Source of the DNA: Auricularia sp. M13
Taxonomy: Eukaryota; Basidiomycota; Agaricomycetes; Auriculariales; Auriculariaceae
Assembly (NCBI GenBank): GCA_037042915.1
Contig: CM073202.1
Location: forward strand, 248,001-312,000
Reading direction: 5' to 3'
DNA: 64,000 bases
Position 1 is the first letter of the stretch, and the number at the start of each line of letters is the position of its first letter. Positions 34,256 to 46,262 of the stretch are shown piece after piece. A program made the position numbers and the translations under genes. A model generated the notes under the pieces. The model searched no databases, was not told the DNA's origin, and saw only the letters and a program-made list of their open reading frames with translations.

Positions 34256-37200
34256 GGGCTGGACATCGCTCTCTTCACCGGCACTGTTTGTCTCGATCGC
34301 GATCGCGATATCCGCTGTCCTGCTCATGCCCTCCGCTGTCGTCGTCCCTCTAGTCCCGACTGGCCGAATATGGGTACCTTGCAGCTTATTGCGCCGGATT
34401 GAATTGGAGAGGGTACCGCTCGGGTCGTTCTGTCCCGTCTCTCAGGCTGGCAGTACTCAAACCATTTTTTTTCGCGCTTGAGATCATACCGGTGCGAAAC
34501 GGTACTGCAGACTTTCGACCATAGCTTCATCTTGGCATTTTTTAATCTAATCTCATCAACCTCCGGAGACGATTGGTCGTCTTTTTTCCAGAGGGTCGCA
34601 TTACGCATTACAACGAAAGTGTACACTGTAGCACACGAGCTGGCTGACATTCGTGCTGTATCGATTCAGACTCCTTCGAGGTCCGCCAACGCCAACTTTG
34701 ACCTGCATTCCCAAATGGCAGCGCTGGCCCTCTCAGCTTGTCAGCGTCGTTAAAGTGCTTCTCCTGAATCGGCTGCCAGTGGGTCCCCCCGCTGCCACTT
34801 GCACGACATACAGTACCCCGCATCGGGGAGAATCGTCGTTGCCGGTGTCCAGCTGCTGCCATTTTCGACCTCCTGAGGAGCGCTGTGGCTATTACACTGG
34901 CACTGACGTTGCTATTGCATTTCAGACAGCTGCTTCACCTCCAATACACATCGAGCGTGCTCTCTCGCTGCTTGTGTGGCACCCGTACCGCCCATCGTGG
35001 ACATTACCAGTGCGGTGGCGCTGAGCCGAGCTGTTGAGCGCCATGTAGAGCATTCTGACAGTGGTACAGCGTCAAACAGTAAACGCGACGAGCAGGAGGT
35101 TCATTGCCAGTTCGCCAGGCCAGACGAGTTTTCCGGTGTGCGACGTTGTCCGACGCTGTAAGTAACAGTACTCTTTCTGGTCGATTTTAGAGCAACTGCT
35201 GTATCGGTTCAGACATAAACGCTCGCGTGCTGGAGCCACTGCCACTCGCACGACGCAGCCCGCTTTGGGGGAATCGTCGCTGCCGGTGACCAGCTGCGAC
35301 GTTCGACTTGGAGCGCTGAAGCTGCTACACTGAAATTGTTACTCCTGATCTCAGGCAGCTACATACACCGGCATACCGTATCTCGGGCGTCCGTGTCATC
35401 TGATCTACATATCGAGCGTGCTCTCTCGCTGCTTGTGTGGCGTACTCAAGACAGAGTTGACATCCCATGCCGCCCATCGTGGACTTTACCAGGGAGATGG
35501 CGTGCTCTCAGCGCTGAAATGTTTTAACTCGAGAGCGCCATGTAAGTCTTGTCAGTTTGGCAGTCGTACAGCGACAGTTCTGCCTAAAGCGGGCAACACG
35601 ATGGGCATGTCGGCTGCCACCACTTTGCTAGGCCAAACGCCGCGCCAATTCCCCCTTAGTACGACGTCAGAAACGATACTTGAGCTCTGCTTGAGCATAT
35701 CTATCTTGATTAGCTACTAGCAAAGCGTAACTCCCATTGATTATGCTACTAGCAAAGCGTAACTCTCGTTGATTAACGCTGATTTACAGTAGTAGTGTCT
35801 ACTCATAAATTACCGAGGATGGCATGAGACCTTCCATTGGGAGAGATGCGCGTATATCAACACACGCGCGAGTCTCTCCGCACAAAGTCAGAGCGCTGCA
35901 GGGTTCAGCGCTCGTGCCTAATTTCAAGTGGCGCAGCCTCCCAGCTGGTATGCACCGCGCGTTCCCTTAGAGGACAGCATGTTGTGAATCGCGATCATCG
36001 CGCCAAGACCTCAGTGCACGTGTCCTTCCACTGGCACCCAGAGGCTGAACATCTGACCTTTAGAATCTCCACATCGGGATACTCAACGCTGAGGCCCTGA
36101 TGCGATGGCTGCCAACCGCCGCTGAAGTTCAGCCTGCGAGCTCCAGGCGTCTCATCGCGGGGATCCCCACGAAACAGGTTTGCCTGAACGCCTCTCGCCA
36201 TCGCCCAGTGATAAGTGCTTGGCGTCCGCATTAAGCTTGCGAGTCGGATGCGATCCGTTTGAGTCGGATGCAGTGCGTTTGCGGGTTGGACATTCCCACG
36301 ACTTCAGGCGGCTCGCGGTATTTCCCCAGTTGACGGCGGACGGGGAATGGTTCAGCGCGGCGTGCGGTGGATTCGGAACAACGTGAGCTTTGCAGTGACG
36401 TCAGTATGAGCGCTCAGCGCTCAGTCGCTCGTGAGCAGTGTTGTTTGGTTCGCCGGCTCGTACTCGCATAATTTGCGCAACGAAAGAAACTGGCAGGTGC
36501 GAGACAGGCCGCGCCTTTATGTCTCACGCCATGCCAGCGCTCCCGACGCAATCAAAGACTGCTACGTGGTGGGAAACCAACGCTGAGGGTCTTGCAGTGC
36601 ATCGAAGGAAGCTATGAGCTTGAGAGACCCCTCGGCGTCGCAGCTATAATTCCCAACCAAGGGTAATGCTTGACGCCACACAGGCAGTACACCAGGTCTC
36701 CGTGTGCTTCTACCATTCACGCTGCGTGTAGAGAACCGAGCTCGCTGTTCGGGAGATGCAGCGCTATTTACATGTCCCATACACGGCTACACAAGTGCCT
36801 ATTTCGGACCGGCCACCGCAGATTCAGCAGCTCAGAGCAAGCGACGTTCTGCGCAATGTGAATCGCGAAGGTCCCGGAGCGCTGCGTTGGACTTCTGGGA
36901 GTCAAACACCCCAGGCGGGGAAGCTGGTTCCTCTTCCTCGGATTCGCTGAGGCGCCCGCTCCAAAGGATACAATGTACTGGCAGACATGTCAATGGCGGG
37001 CGGAGGACCCGGTATTCAGAAGGCTGTGAGCTGTTCCCGCGAGTAGTCTGCAGCTGGGCAGGAGAGATAGGTGCGCCAGAGCGTCAAAACCATCACCGCC
37101 GCTTGACTGTTGCGTTGGCTTAGTGTATAGCCTATCTATTGCGCGTCGTGTCGAGACGATTGTTACTACGACGTATGGATTAGTAATCGCTTGAGAAGAA

Positions 37201-37549
37201 CTGCCAACGACGCGCCCAGAGTGGCAGAGTCCATCGGTTCAGGTCATTCGCCGGCTATCATTGAATCGGGACATCGGGCGTTTGTATGGCTAAACAGCTG
37301 GGGATGAATTGGCATTTATGTGCTTGCGTTAAACATTGTTGGCCAGCCCAGATTCATGCTGCGTCGGCATTAATCGCACTGTACGTCGACGCAAGCAAAT
37401 GCATGGTGATCACGCACATGAGCTTTAAGACCTTGGCATGCCTGTCTGGAGATTCAATCTGTCGCCAATGCATCGGTCGTGTCCTGAGATTCTCACGCCA
37501 CAGATCCCCGTCTACGGCTGGATATGGATAATCTAATCAGGATTCAGCT
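34256..37549. other. Gene-free interval with diverged internal duplication
   Basis: Two related stretches, about 34840-35050 and 35250-35520, share CATATCGAGCGTGCTCTCTC-like and CCGCCCATCGTGGAC blocks and are probably an old tandem duplication. A 27-bp-scale repeat (CTACTAGCAAAGCGTAACTC) occurs twice at about 35715-35770. No gene is supported. Confidence 0.5.
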
Positions 37550-38870
37550 GGCCAAACAAACCTGCGATTGCAGCCGCGACAACCTCGTCGAAACACAGCA
37601 TGCGACCTGGATTCGTCACAAGCACGCTTCTCGCCAAGCCCGTCGACCACAGTACTACCGGCGCGCGTGAGCGTGAATAGCGGCCGCTTGCTCCTGCTTG
37701 TGAACGGGCCTCCTTGGCAGAGAGATCCTATTCTTAGCACTTGGATGCAAGGTCCGAGGACTTTGACGAACGCCGTCGCAGAGTTAAAGAACTGCATGCC
37801 GACCGCGCTGGATGAGCTGCGCGATGTAGGTTGCCGTGTCTAAGGCGGCCGGCAACACCGGGAGCAGCAACCTAATAGGCTGATACTCAGGCTGGATTCC
37901 AGAAACGCGCATGGAGCACGAATGCGCCCGGGTCCCAAGCCAGTGGATAGTTGCATGCAGAACATTCGATATTGTCATCCTTGGGGCGTGTGCATTGTAT
38001 GCAAAGGAACATTCAGGAAGCCAGTTACTCCTCGTGGAGTCTGTCAGCGCGCGCGCCGGCCTCACGCAACCAGGCAGGGCGAGATATGGACAGGCGGATC
38101 ATGCACGCTGACAGCTAAGGTGGCCATAGCCATTCACCTCGTCGTGCAACCACCCGAATCAGGGGCTGTCGCCGTGCAGGTCCACCGTTACTGCAAGCGC
38201 GCAGGATGCAATAAACCGTCGGAGAAGAGGACCTTCAACATGCAGGACTCCATCGTTCCCATTCGGAGTCCTAGCCACACAGACAATCGCATCCCGAAGC
38301 GAGCAACGAAGTTGCACGGACGAAGCGGCAACTGAACAGCGTGGAGTTGAAGGATAACAAAGAACGCCACTGTGGTCCGATGTAGTCCCAGGGCTTGGCG
38401 GCGTCGCCTTGCCTCTCGAATGGAAAATGGAGAAACTTTACGAGAATCCCAAGCGTGTGGCACAGGCACGAGAAAGTAGTTCCTGCACAGGAGAATTGCC
38501 ACGATAGGCGAGGCTGGCGAATCGGGAGAAGGGTCCCTGCGGGCTCCGACAGTGCCAAGGCCGCTCGAAGATGCAGACACAGCGAATCAGCCGCGGACAG
38601 AGCGTTAGGAAGAATGAGCCAGTTCCGTTACAATCCCGGACGCTGGAGAGCCCTCAGAAAAATTGCAGTGGCTAGCCGGGAATTTAGCAGACAGCGAGCA
38701 CCAGCCTGGGTATCATAGCTTCTGGAAAAACATGAAAGACTGGGCGGAAAATACCAGCCACACAGCCTAACTAGAGGATGCGTTGTTGAGTAGATCTTGA
38801 GCTCGCTGGAAAGTCGTCATGTCCGGTCTCCGAGCGCTAGTGCATGTCCGCCGTGGCAGGCTGGGTTCGA
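37550..38870 (+). repeat. Dispersed repeat / decayed gene family, copy 2
   Basis: Inverted partner of 24245-25640. In this copy the frame around 37700-37843 reads PPWQRDPILSTWMQGPRTL followed by an AVAELKNCMP block ending in a stop. A cysteine-rich stretch, CHPWGVCIVCKGTF, lies near 37970. This looks like remains of a protein-coding family. Stops and frame changes separate the pieces. Confidence 0.6.
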
Positions 38871-41210
38871 ACAAACCAACCAGCCCAGCACTCTCGTTTC
38901 TACCCGTGGGCGCAAAAAGGGAATCGAGCCAGATCATCCCTTCGATATTCACACTCGCCGTCTCGATGACGGTGCTGTTGAGAAGTGAACAGCCGAGGAA
39001 GCCTCGTCCACTGGCTGTTGCCAGCCGCCCGCGAAATACCTCTGCGCTTCCTCTCTTGGCTCGTTCACTACGGCTGCCAGAAGCCGCACAGTAAGCCAGT
39101 CCGGATGGTCGACCGTGCTGGCAGAGCCAAGAAAATCGATGTAGGCCTATTCAGACGCAAGCAGCCCGTGACTCTGTCGGCGCAGAATCGTGCCCGTGTT
39201 CAAGTGATTCTGCATCCTGCAGAACTTCGCGCTGATTTCGGGCATCCAGTGCGTGGTCTGCGTCTGCTAAACTCGAGTCAGTATCCCTCGATGCAGTTCA
39301 AAATCGTTCAGCGCCTCGACAGACCGACACCAAGCAGCCCAGAGTGGTTTGTCCGCGCTGCTGTACCGTTCGAAGACCCCTACCTCGAAATCCCCAATGC
39401 CTGCTCAGTCAAATGGGCCCAACCGCCGACGTCCCCCGTCATATGGGGATGGTGCGGACTGCAGTCAGCTCTCGTCGTCTAGCACATCACCCGTCAGCCG
39501 TTCCTTACCAGCGGTGCGCACCGACTGTATCGCCCAGGCCCAGCTCAAAGGATGCCATTCTCTTACGCGCAAGGCGCATCGGCACACCCACTGGCAGAGA
39601 TCCTCGATCACAAGCATGCAGTATCGAGACGTACGGCGATGCAACTCTGAGCCAGCAGGTCGGCAGATCAAGGTCAGACGGACGGGGCCCATGAGCTCCG
39701 CCAAGTATACTGATAAAATGCAGCTGCAGAGCTCGAGGTGATACCGACGCCGGTGCCAGAGCCTCCGCTCCAGCAGCGACGACCGGGACATGGCGACGAG
39801 TTTAACCAGACGCAGCTTCCGCGGATGGGATCGGAAATGGCGCGGCGGGCCAGCCATCTGCATGCTATCCGAAAATGTGGTGACTGCCGTAAAGCTGATG
39901 GCCAGTGGAAGGGTTGCATTCAGAGTACGCCGCGACGCCCCACGTCGAGCGGTACAGAGCGGGTTGTCCAACTTGGTCGACTATCCCCCAAAAACGAGCA
40001 ACTGCTGGTGGTGTCGGCAACGGCGCTCTGAGCACACATCCAGAGAGTAGCGGCGTCGTGTCTACGCCCAATGACCGCTACCTCCAGGTGTTGTCCTGAA
40101 GCCTACGCGCCGCGTCAAAACAAAGTCAGAACGACGAGCCTGTTCCAGACCCCGGAACGCGCCTGCCAGTTGACGGAGGTGAATGCCAGTACTGCAGGAC
40201 GTGTTACTTTCGTATCGTACGCCGCGAGGTCGAAGTCAAGCGGGCAAGCGATCCTGGCCGGGGAACCGCTTTTACTACAAGTTGTCATCGTCGCCGAAGA
40301 CACCAGCGGCAGCAGCGCCGAACAGATTATTTGAAGGACGCAAAAACGTACGCTGTTGGATATGATGCGTCAGGACCGATTGGAAGCGGTAACGGAGTGG
40401 GAGGTGCACACTCTCGGTGCGGTGAGTCGAGTCGCAATCGAGCCGCCCTTGTTCTGACCGCTTGCTGGAACATCTAGATATGCGCTTTGGACCCCAGTAT
40501 GCCTGTATGAGCGTTAATGTGGTAAGACTCGCCTTCTCTCGCTGTAAATGCTCCTAACAGGCCTTACCGTAGGGCAAACAGGATGCCGCATGATGTATTG
40601 GGCAGTCACGGTGGGCGAGAAGCAGCATTCGAGGCCGCCAGGACAAACCAAAAGATGCGCGAGGCTTAGAGTGAGTCGGCCTGAAAGTAGCACGATTGCA
40701 GGGGGAGCAGCGCGATATGCGTCCAGCATCCTGGGCGGGTATTAGATCATGGCGCAGAGGGCGCAAAAGAGTGGCTCGGGTCGTCGGCTAAAGCGGCGCA
40801 TACTCGTATGTACTCGCGTATTGAGCATGCATTGCGGGAGCCACGCTCTGATGTGACACGCAGGTCGCTGCGTGGACCGGTCGTCGGTGGCGGGAGTACA
40901 AGGCGCGAACGGAACTGGCCGCGGCAGCGCCGGCAATGATTCACGCTGTTTGCCTAAAATCTTCTTTTGGCCTGTCTTGAGCATTACATGGAGCGGATAT
41001 CGACGTCTTTGTGGTCCTCGCGGGCATATAAGAAAAACGATTTTTAACACGCTGAAGCAACCGGCGTTCTGTCCGAAGTTCAACTGAAGATGAGTCTGAA
41101 GAACATATCTTGAAAACGATCAACTACGGCTTGTACTGGTTGCAGCCGCCTGGAAAGGACAGATATCAGTCGCTTTTCTATTTCTCCTTTTTTGTTGCCA
41201 TGAGTTCGTC
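38871..41210. other. Gene-free interval
   Basis: Only short frames without domains. One 165-codon frame ending at 39482 (plus) has a non-ATG start and no family I recognise. Confidence 0.4.
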
Positions 41211-41607
41211 CTGGCGATCACGCTGGCGCAGCTCAGTAGAGACTCTGCCGGAGAGCCCGCGTCCCCGTTCGGCGTCACCATACAATTGAGTGTTCGCAGC
41301 ATGCAGAGCTTTCTCGACGAGGAAACATCCTCAGATGAGGTAAGCAACCTCCGATCAATTACCGTCCTGGCGCCGAAAGTCCTCCTATTCCAGCGCGTCA
41401 ACAATCCAAGATGCATGCGCGTCGAGAGCGCGCAGCCCGGCGCCACCCTATTGGAGTTCTTCGCTGGCCTGCGCGTTCCGCAGTGAAGAGCCTGCGGAAC
41501 GTTGTCAAAATGTAAACGCGTCAGCCTGGAGAGCCGCGATGGCGTTGCACCGGCAATGCATATCAATTTCTTGTTTGGGATGCAGATCCCTGTGGATCCG
41601 TGCACTC

Positions 41608-41614
41608 TATAAAG
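41608..41614 (+). promoter_or_regulatory. TATA box of monooxygenase copy B
   Basis: TATAAAG, 73 bp upstream of the ATG at 41681; intact here, disrupted in copy A. Confidence 0.7.
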
Positions 41615-41680
41615 CCGGGCATGCAGGCCCTCTCAACACATCCTCACCCAGTATAAGCGCACATATCCCGCTCAACAACA

Positions 41681-42874
41681 ATGCCAGTAGTCTCCGCACC
41701 TCGCATCGCCATCATTGGCGGAGGCCCCGGCGGCCTGACGCTCCTCAACGTCCTCGCGCGCCACGGCGTCGCGGCGACGCTCTACGAGCGCGACGACAGC
41801 GAGGCCTCGCGCTCGTACCTCGGCGGCATGCTCGACCTGCACGAGGAGTCCGGCCAGGCGGCCATCCGCGGCGCCGGCGCGCAGGTGCAGGCCGCGTTCG
41901 AGAAGTACTCGCGGCCCGAGGGCGAGGAGTTCTTCTTCACCGACCGCAGCGGCGAGCCGCTCATGCACCACGTCCCGCCGCCCGACTCGCCGCCCTCGCG
42001 CCCGGAAATCGACCGCCGCGACCTGCGCCGCATCCTCATCGAGGGCGCGCCCGCCGACAGCATCAAGTGGGGCCACGCCTTCGCGTCTGCGCGCCAGCTC
42101 GAGGGCACGGGCGAGTGGGAGGTGACCTTTGCGAACGGCGCAACGACGACGGTCGACCTGCTCGTCGGCGCCGATGGGGGGCACTCGCGCGTCCGCTCGC
42201 TCGTCTCTCCCGCGACGCCCGTCTACACCGGCTTCCAAGTCGCCGAAGTCTCCTTCCTCGCGAGCGCGCAGCCGGAGCTTGCCGCACGCTGCGGCAAGGG
42301 CAGCGTGATCAGCATGGACGAAGGCAAGATGTTCGGCGCGCAGGTCAACGGCGACGGGCGCATCCGCGCGTACGGCTTCTTCCCCGCCGCCGAGGACTAC
42401 AAGCTCCCCGCCGACCGCGAGGCCGCACTCGCCGTCGTGCTCGGGCACTTCGCCAACTGGGCGCCGTGGCTGCGCCAGTTGTTCGAGGTCTCTGCCCGCA
42501 GCACGCTGCACCAGCGCGGGCTGTACGAGCTCTGGCCCGCGCCGCACACGTGGCCGCACGTCCGCGGCGTGACGCTGCTCGGCGACGCGATGAACCTCAT
42601 GACGAATTTCGCCGGCAAGGGCGCCAACATCGCCATGTGGGACGCGCTCGAGCTCGGGCTGGCCATTGCCAAGGCGTGCGAGACGGGGTGGAAGGATGCG
42701 CTCGACGGCGCCGTGGCCGAGTACGAGGCGCGCATGTGCGTCATCGCGGGCAAGGCGGCGCAGGAGTCGCACGAGAACATGCTCATCGTCCAGGGCGAGA
42801 ACAACGCGCAGAATTTCATGAAGATGATGATGTCCAAGATGGCCGCGGAGGAAGGAGCCCCCGGCGCTGCCTAA
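41681..42874 (+). CDS. TetX-like FAD-dependent monooxygenase, copy B
   Basis: An intronless 397-codon frame, about 97% identical to copy A. It has the same FAD motifs: GGGPGGLTLLNVL at the N-terminus, VGADGGHSRVR (DG motif, with an arginine that is glycine in copy A) and LLGDAMNLMTNFAGKGANIA (GD motif). The mid-region RPEIDRRDLRRILIEG matches the substrate-loop entry of TetX/aromatic-ring hydroxylases. The protein is probably soluble, since no signal peptide or membrane helix is seen. Its promoter retains a consensus TATA box and an undisturbed upstream region, so this is the likelier expressed copy. The ancestral function should be flavin-dependent oxygenation of a small aromatic compound; the substrate cannot be told. 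Confidence 0.93.
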   Translation: MPVVSAPRIAIIGGGPGGLTLLNVLARHGVAATLYERDDSEASRSYLGGMLDLHEESGQAAIRGAGAQVQAAFEKYSRPEGEEFFFTDRSGEPLMHHVPPPDSPPSRPEIDRRDLRRILIEGAPADSIKWGHAFASARQLEGTGEWEVTFANGATTTVDLLVGADGGHSRVRSLVSPATPVYTGFQVAEVSFLASAQPELAARCGKGSVISMDEGKMFGAQVNGDGRIRAYGFFPAAEDYKLPADREAALAVVLGHFANWAPWLRQLFEVSARSTLHQRGLYELWPAPHTWPHVRGVTLLGDAMNLMTNFAGKGANIAMWDALELGLAIAKACETGWKDALDGAVAEYEARMCVIAGKAAQESHENMLIVQGENNAQNFMKMMMSKMAAEEGAPGAA

Positions 42875-42949
42875 GACTGTATTCGCGTTACTTGTGTACT
42901 TGACGGAATGTGGAGATCCCCACTCACCAATGATACGACCTTGACTTTG

Positions 42950-43996
42950 TGGATTTGATACCCGTCGAGTGATATTGACTGTGGAAAGAACCAAATTTTC
43001 AACGTGATCCACTCTTTGCAACCGTTCATAAAGTAGAACGTGCGCCGCCTTTAGCGATCTAGCACCACAGCAGTGCGCCAGGAATTGACCCGACGACTCT
43101 ATTCATATCCTCGCGCGGCCAGACCATTGCAAAGGTCAGACGCCAGCACTTGTCGCGACGCAAGCAGGGTCTCTCAACGCAGCACATTCAAACCCGACGT
43201 CCAGTAAAGCCTGAAAGTGCCAGTCTATCTGATGCGCCGCCGCCGCATCAATATCGTCAAAGTAACTTGTCGCTACATAATTGCAAACCTCCGGAAGGCA
43301 GGCTCGCTGGGACAGAAAACCAAGACCGCGCCCGAGTAACACTGAAACTACGCGTCGGCTTCGCGGTCAACGCGTCACCCGTCTAGATGACAAGTTCGAC
43401 GCCGCGTCCAGATTCGCGAGTAAACCCACGGAAAATGATAGCACGAGCAGAACACAAGAAACATTGCCGAGGTCACAGGATACGTTAGCCCGAGCAGAAC
43501 GACCGCTACTATCGCGCAGGTCCGATATCCATCGCGCCAGAGCAATTATACCATACGAAGGCCTCAAGCAGATGACCCGAAACAGAATGCCGTATGATAT
43601 GCAGGCGTGGGCGACGAGAAGGCCTAGTCTAGGGTTCGCAAAAGCTAAGGCAAGACATCTTGTTCCTTTTCCTACGACGACCCCGACGAGCTATTGGCGC
43701 GACAGCTCCAGTACAGTAGGCGAAGCAACGGCGAGCAGGAGGTCTTGACTCCGACGGCGCAAAATCGAGCATTGCGCAACGTGTCAAGGCGGCTCAGCCG
43801 CGTATGTGGCCTGACAATAGATCTGCGGCGAGTGAGCAGTACTGTGATGCTCATAGAGGCGATGGCGGGAGTACAAGAGGCGGAATCGGCCGTGTTGCAC
43901 TGAGTTTCGGAGTTTGGTTCTCCGAAATCACTCTTGTCTCCGTTCACGTCAAGCGCTCAGCATCATAAACCATAATAAAAAAACCGCGCGCCCAAG
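42950..43996. other. Intergenic, no supported gene
   Basis: Only short overlapping frames without domains. Confidence 0.4.
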
Positions 43997-44225
43997 ATGA
44001 CCAGTGACGACTTCGTACTGCGCTGCAACCAGAGAATTCCGCGCACGTCGACCGGGCATTTTAATATCGTCGAAATGTGGCAGCTGGGCAGCGTTTTCGA
44101 CGCCTTCGCAACGCCCGCCGTCAAGCCCTCGCCGCACGCGCTACCGGTCCTCGTGCCCATCGTCGACGACCCCGCGCGAGAGCTATCCTGGGCGACGCGA
44201 GCGCTGGCTGGCGCCGACGATTTGC
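43997..44225 (+). pseudogene. N-terminal fragment of a bHLH-gene paralogue
   Basis: The frame from the ATG at 43997 contains EMWQLGSVFDAFATPAVKPSP and a later SWATRALAG block. These align with EMHQLGSFLDVFASPTTLVPSP and RATRSLAG of the bHLH protein at 31.7-32.0 kb. Similarity stops near 44225, where the sequence becomes the antisense of a WD40 repeat. There is no bHLH domain. The match is short and diverged, so it is an old paralogue fragment and not a recent copy. Confidence 0.6.
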
Positions 44226-46262
44226 TTCCATATCCAAATGTTGCCATCGTTGCTGCCAGATACCAAACGAGTGTTGTCTGGCAGATAGCACACGTAATAT
44301 ACGCGGGCAGTGTGTCCTCGCAAAGTTGTCACGTGGCCTCCACTCGCAGCATCCCACACGCGGATTGAGTTGCCGTCTCCTCCAGACGCAATGCGTGTAC
44401 CATCCGGGGAAAATGCGAGACAGTGTACTGGGCCAGTGTGACCCTCCAGCGGCGCTCCAATGGCTTCTCCCGTCGAGCTATCCCACAAACGAACCCTCCA
44501 GTTAGAGCTGCCAGAGGCGATGCACTTCCCGTCGGGGGAGTAGGTAAGGCACATGACGAAGCTAGTATCTTGCATGGGATCTCCAAGCGGTGTGCCCGAG
44601 CCCGTGTCCCATCGGAGAATGGCGGAATGCATGGAAGGAAAGGCGCCGGAAGGAAAGAAGCAAGGAAGGCCGGCAATCGCGAATTGCTGGCCGTCCGGCG
44701 CAATGGCTATTGCGTTAGGGCGAACATTAACGAATAAAGGCCCAACAAGTGTCTGTCTGGTGCTCGTATCCCATATCTTCACCGTGTTGTCCTCCGCCAC
44801 CGTTACAGCGCGCGTGCTCCCGGGAATCCAGGCAGCGTACACAGCAGAACCTTCAGATCCGTATGACACTGGGGCTAGATATGCAATTTATATCATCACT
44901 TGGATAATTGTCCGAAAAACTACTCACGTTCCGGATTGAGAACTGCCTGGGAATGGATAGTCACAAGAGTAGTCAGGCATCCGCGGAATATGTTACAGTA
45001 ACACAATCTGAACTCATACCTCGAGTTTAGCTTGCACGACTTGTATGCTCGGGCGCCCAGCTGGTTCAAACTTCCAGCATTCGAGACATATTTTCCACCA
45101 GTCATCACTGAGACCTCTAGCTGTGATGCCCTGGCCTGGTCTCGGATGAATATCTCCTGACAGAACTTTGAGGATGACCACGCGTTGATCACATCCAGGC
45201 CAAGGATGCGTCCCGATGAACGCCTTTGACGGAGTTGTTAAGCTTCTCTCAAAAAGATACTGTAGGTGGCTTGCGATACCTGGAGGACGACCATGCCGAA
45301 AGCCCACACGTCCGATGCGGGAGTCTTCGAGCGGACGCGACTGTCGGAGGAGGCTTCGTCCGTTAACAATTCCGGTGCCGCAAAGCGCACGGTGTTTAGT
45401 GCTCGGATAGCTGTAGACGTCGTGGCACTGTCCGCGGCCTTGTCTACCAGCGCGCTGAGGCCAAAGTCGGTCAACAGAGCCTTCTGGTCATCGGATATGA
45501 GGATATTTTCCTGGTAGTAGTAAATGTTAGCTTATGACCGCAATCCAGCCGGACCGTACACATTTGAGATCACCGTGGACGAGACCGGCCTCGTGGTGCA
45601 GAAATGCAAGGGCCTCGGCAACCTGGATAAGCTTGATACGCGTCACGGTCAGTATCGCCATATCTACGATTCGCGGATGACACACCAGTGCCTGTCTATT
45701 GACTCTAAATGGCCTGCACCGTTCGACATACTGCAACAGGTTTCCATTTGCCATGAATAACGATACGATGATGGGCTGAAAACCGACGACGGCGGTGCCT
45801 AGGAACGGCAAAACGTAGCGGTCTACCGCTCCGAGCTTCTGGACAGCCTCTAATTCTTTGCGATAGAGGTCGCGGTAGATCTGTGATGCGATAGTATAAG
45901 CATCAGCTGATGGTATACCTATGAGCTTTCTAGAGTACAACCATACCGTACCTCGCTCTGCTCCGGGTCCAACGGCAGCCGAAACACTTTGAGCGCGACG
46001 ATCGACGATTTCTTGTGCGAACTCTTGATCCTTCCCCGCAGCACCGCGGCCGACGCGCCTTCCGCGACAGGCCTGTCAGAGAGAAGCTCAATTCTGTAGC
46101 GAACGTTGTTGTCGAATGAGGTTGCAGTGATGACGGTTCCCGCAGGGATGCCTGTTCTTGACTGTTAGACAGGCGTCACGGTGAATACCTTCAAGGCAGG
46201 CTCAAGAATCTACCTTCGGCCGGACCGCGCCGCAATCGCAGCGTGCTTTCGAATGAGCCCAT
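44183..46262 (-). CDS. Protein kinase-WD40 repeat fusion protein
   Basis: Seven exons: 46214-46262, 45952-46151, 45560-45880, 45280-45510, 45020-45223, 44928-44946 and 44183-44874, about 571 residues. A further 54-nt in-frame stretch in exon 3 (GTGTGT donor, TACTGAC branch, CAAG) may also be an intron. The kinase is complete: a weak glycine loop (AEGASAAV), catalytic lysine in SSIVALKVF, HGDLKCEN in place of HRDLKxxN, DFG (LLTDFGLS), APE (FAAPELL) and SDVWAFG. HGDLK is typical of fungal tyrosine-kinase-like kinases. After a short linker come four to five WD40 repeats ending in SIRVWD and NIWIW. A propeller normally needs seven, and the gene stops where the bHLH-like fragment begins, so the 3' end may be lost. 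Junction frames all agree. Confidence 0.85.

Larger units (their letters stand above)
41211..42949 (+). repeat. Inverted segmental duplication, arm B (uninterrupted)
   Basis: About 1.74 kb matching 11948-17725 in reverse complement, without the LINE. Position about 41484, where CGTTCCGCAGTGA occurs once, is the empty integration site. Confidence 0.9.

Noticed and set aside
41539-43021. Very long open frames overlapping monooxygenase copy B (454 codons plus strand, 449 codons minus strand), and the same in copy A
   Set aside because: Shadows caused by high GC in the third codon position. The real frame shows FAD motifs and is conserved between both copies.
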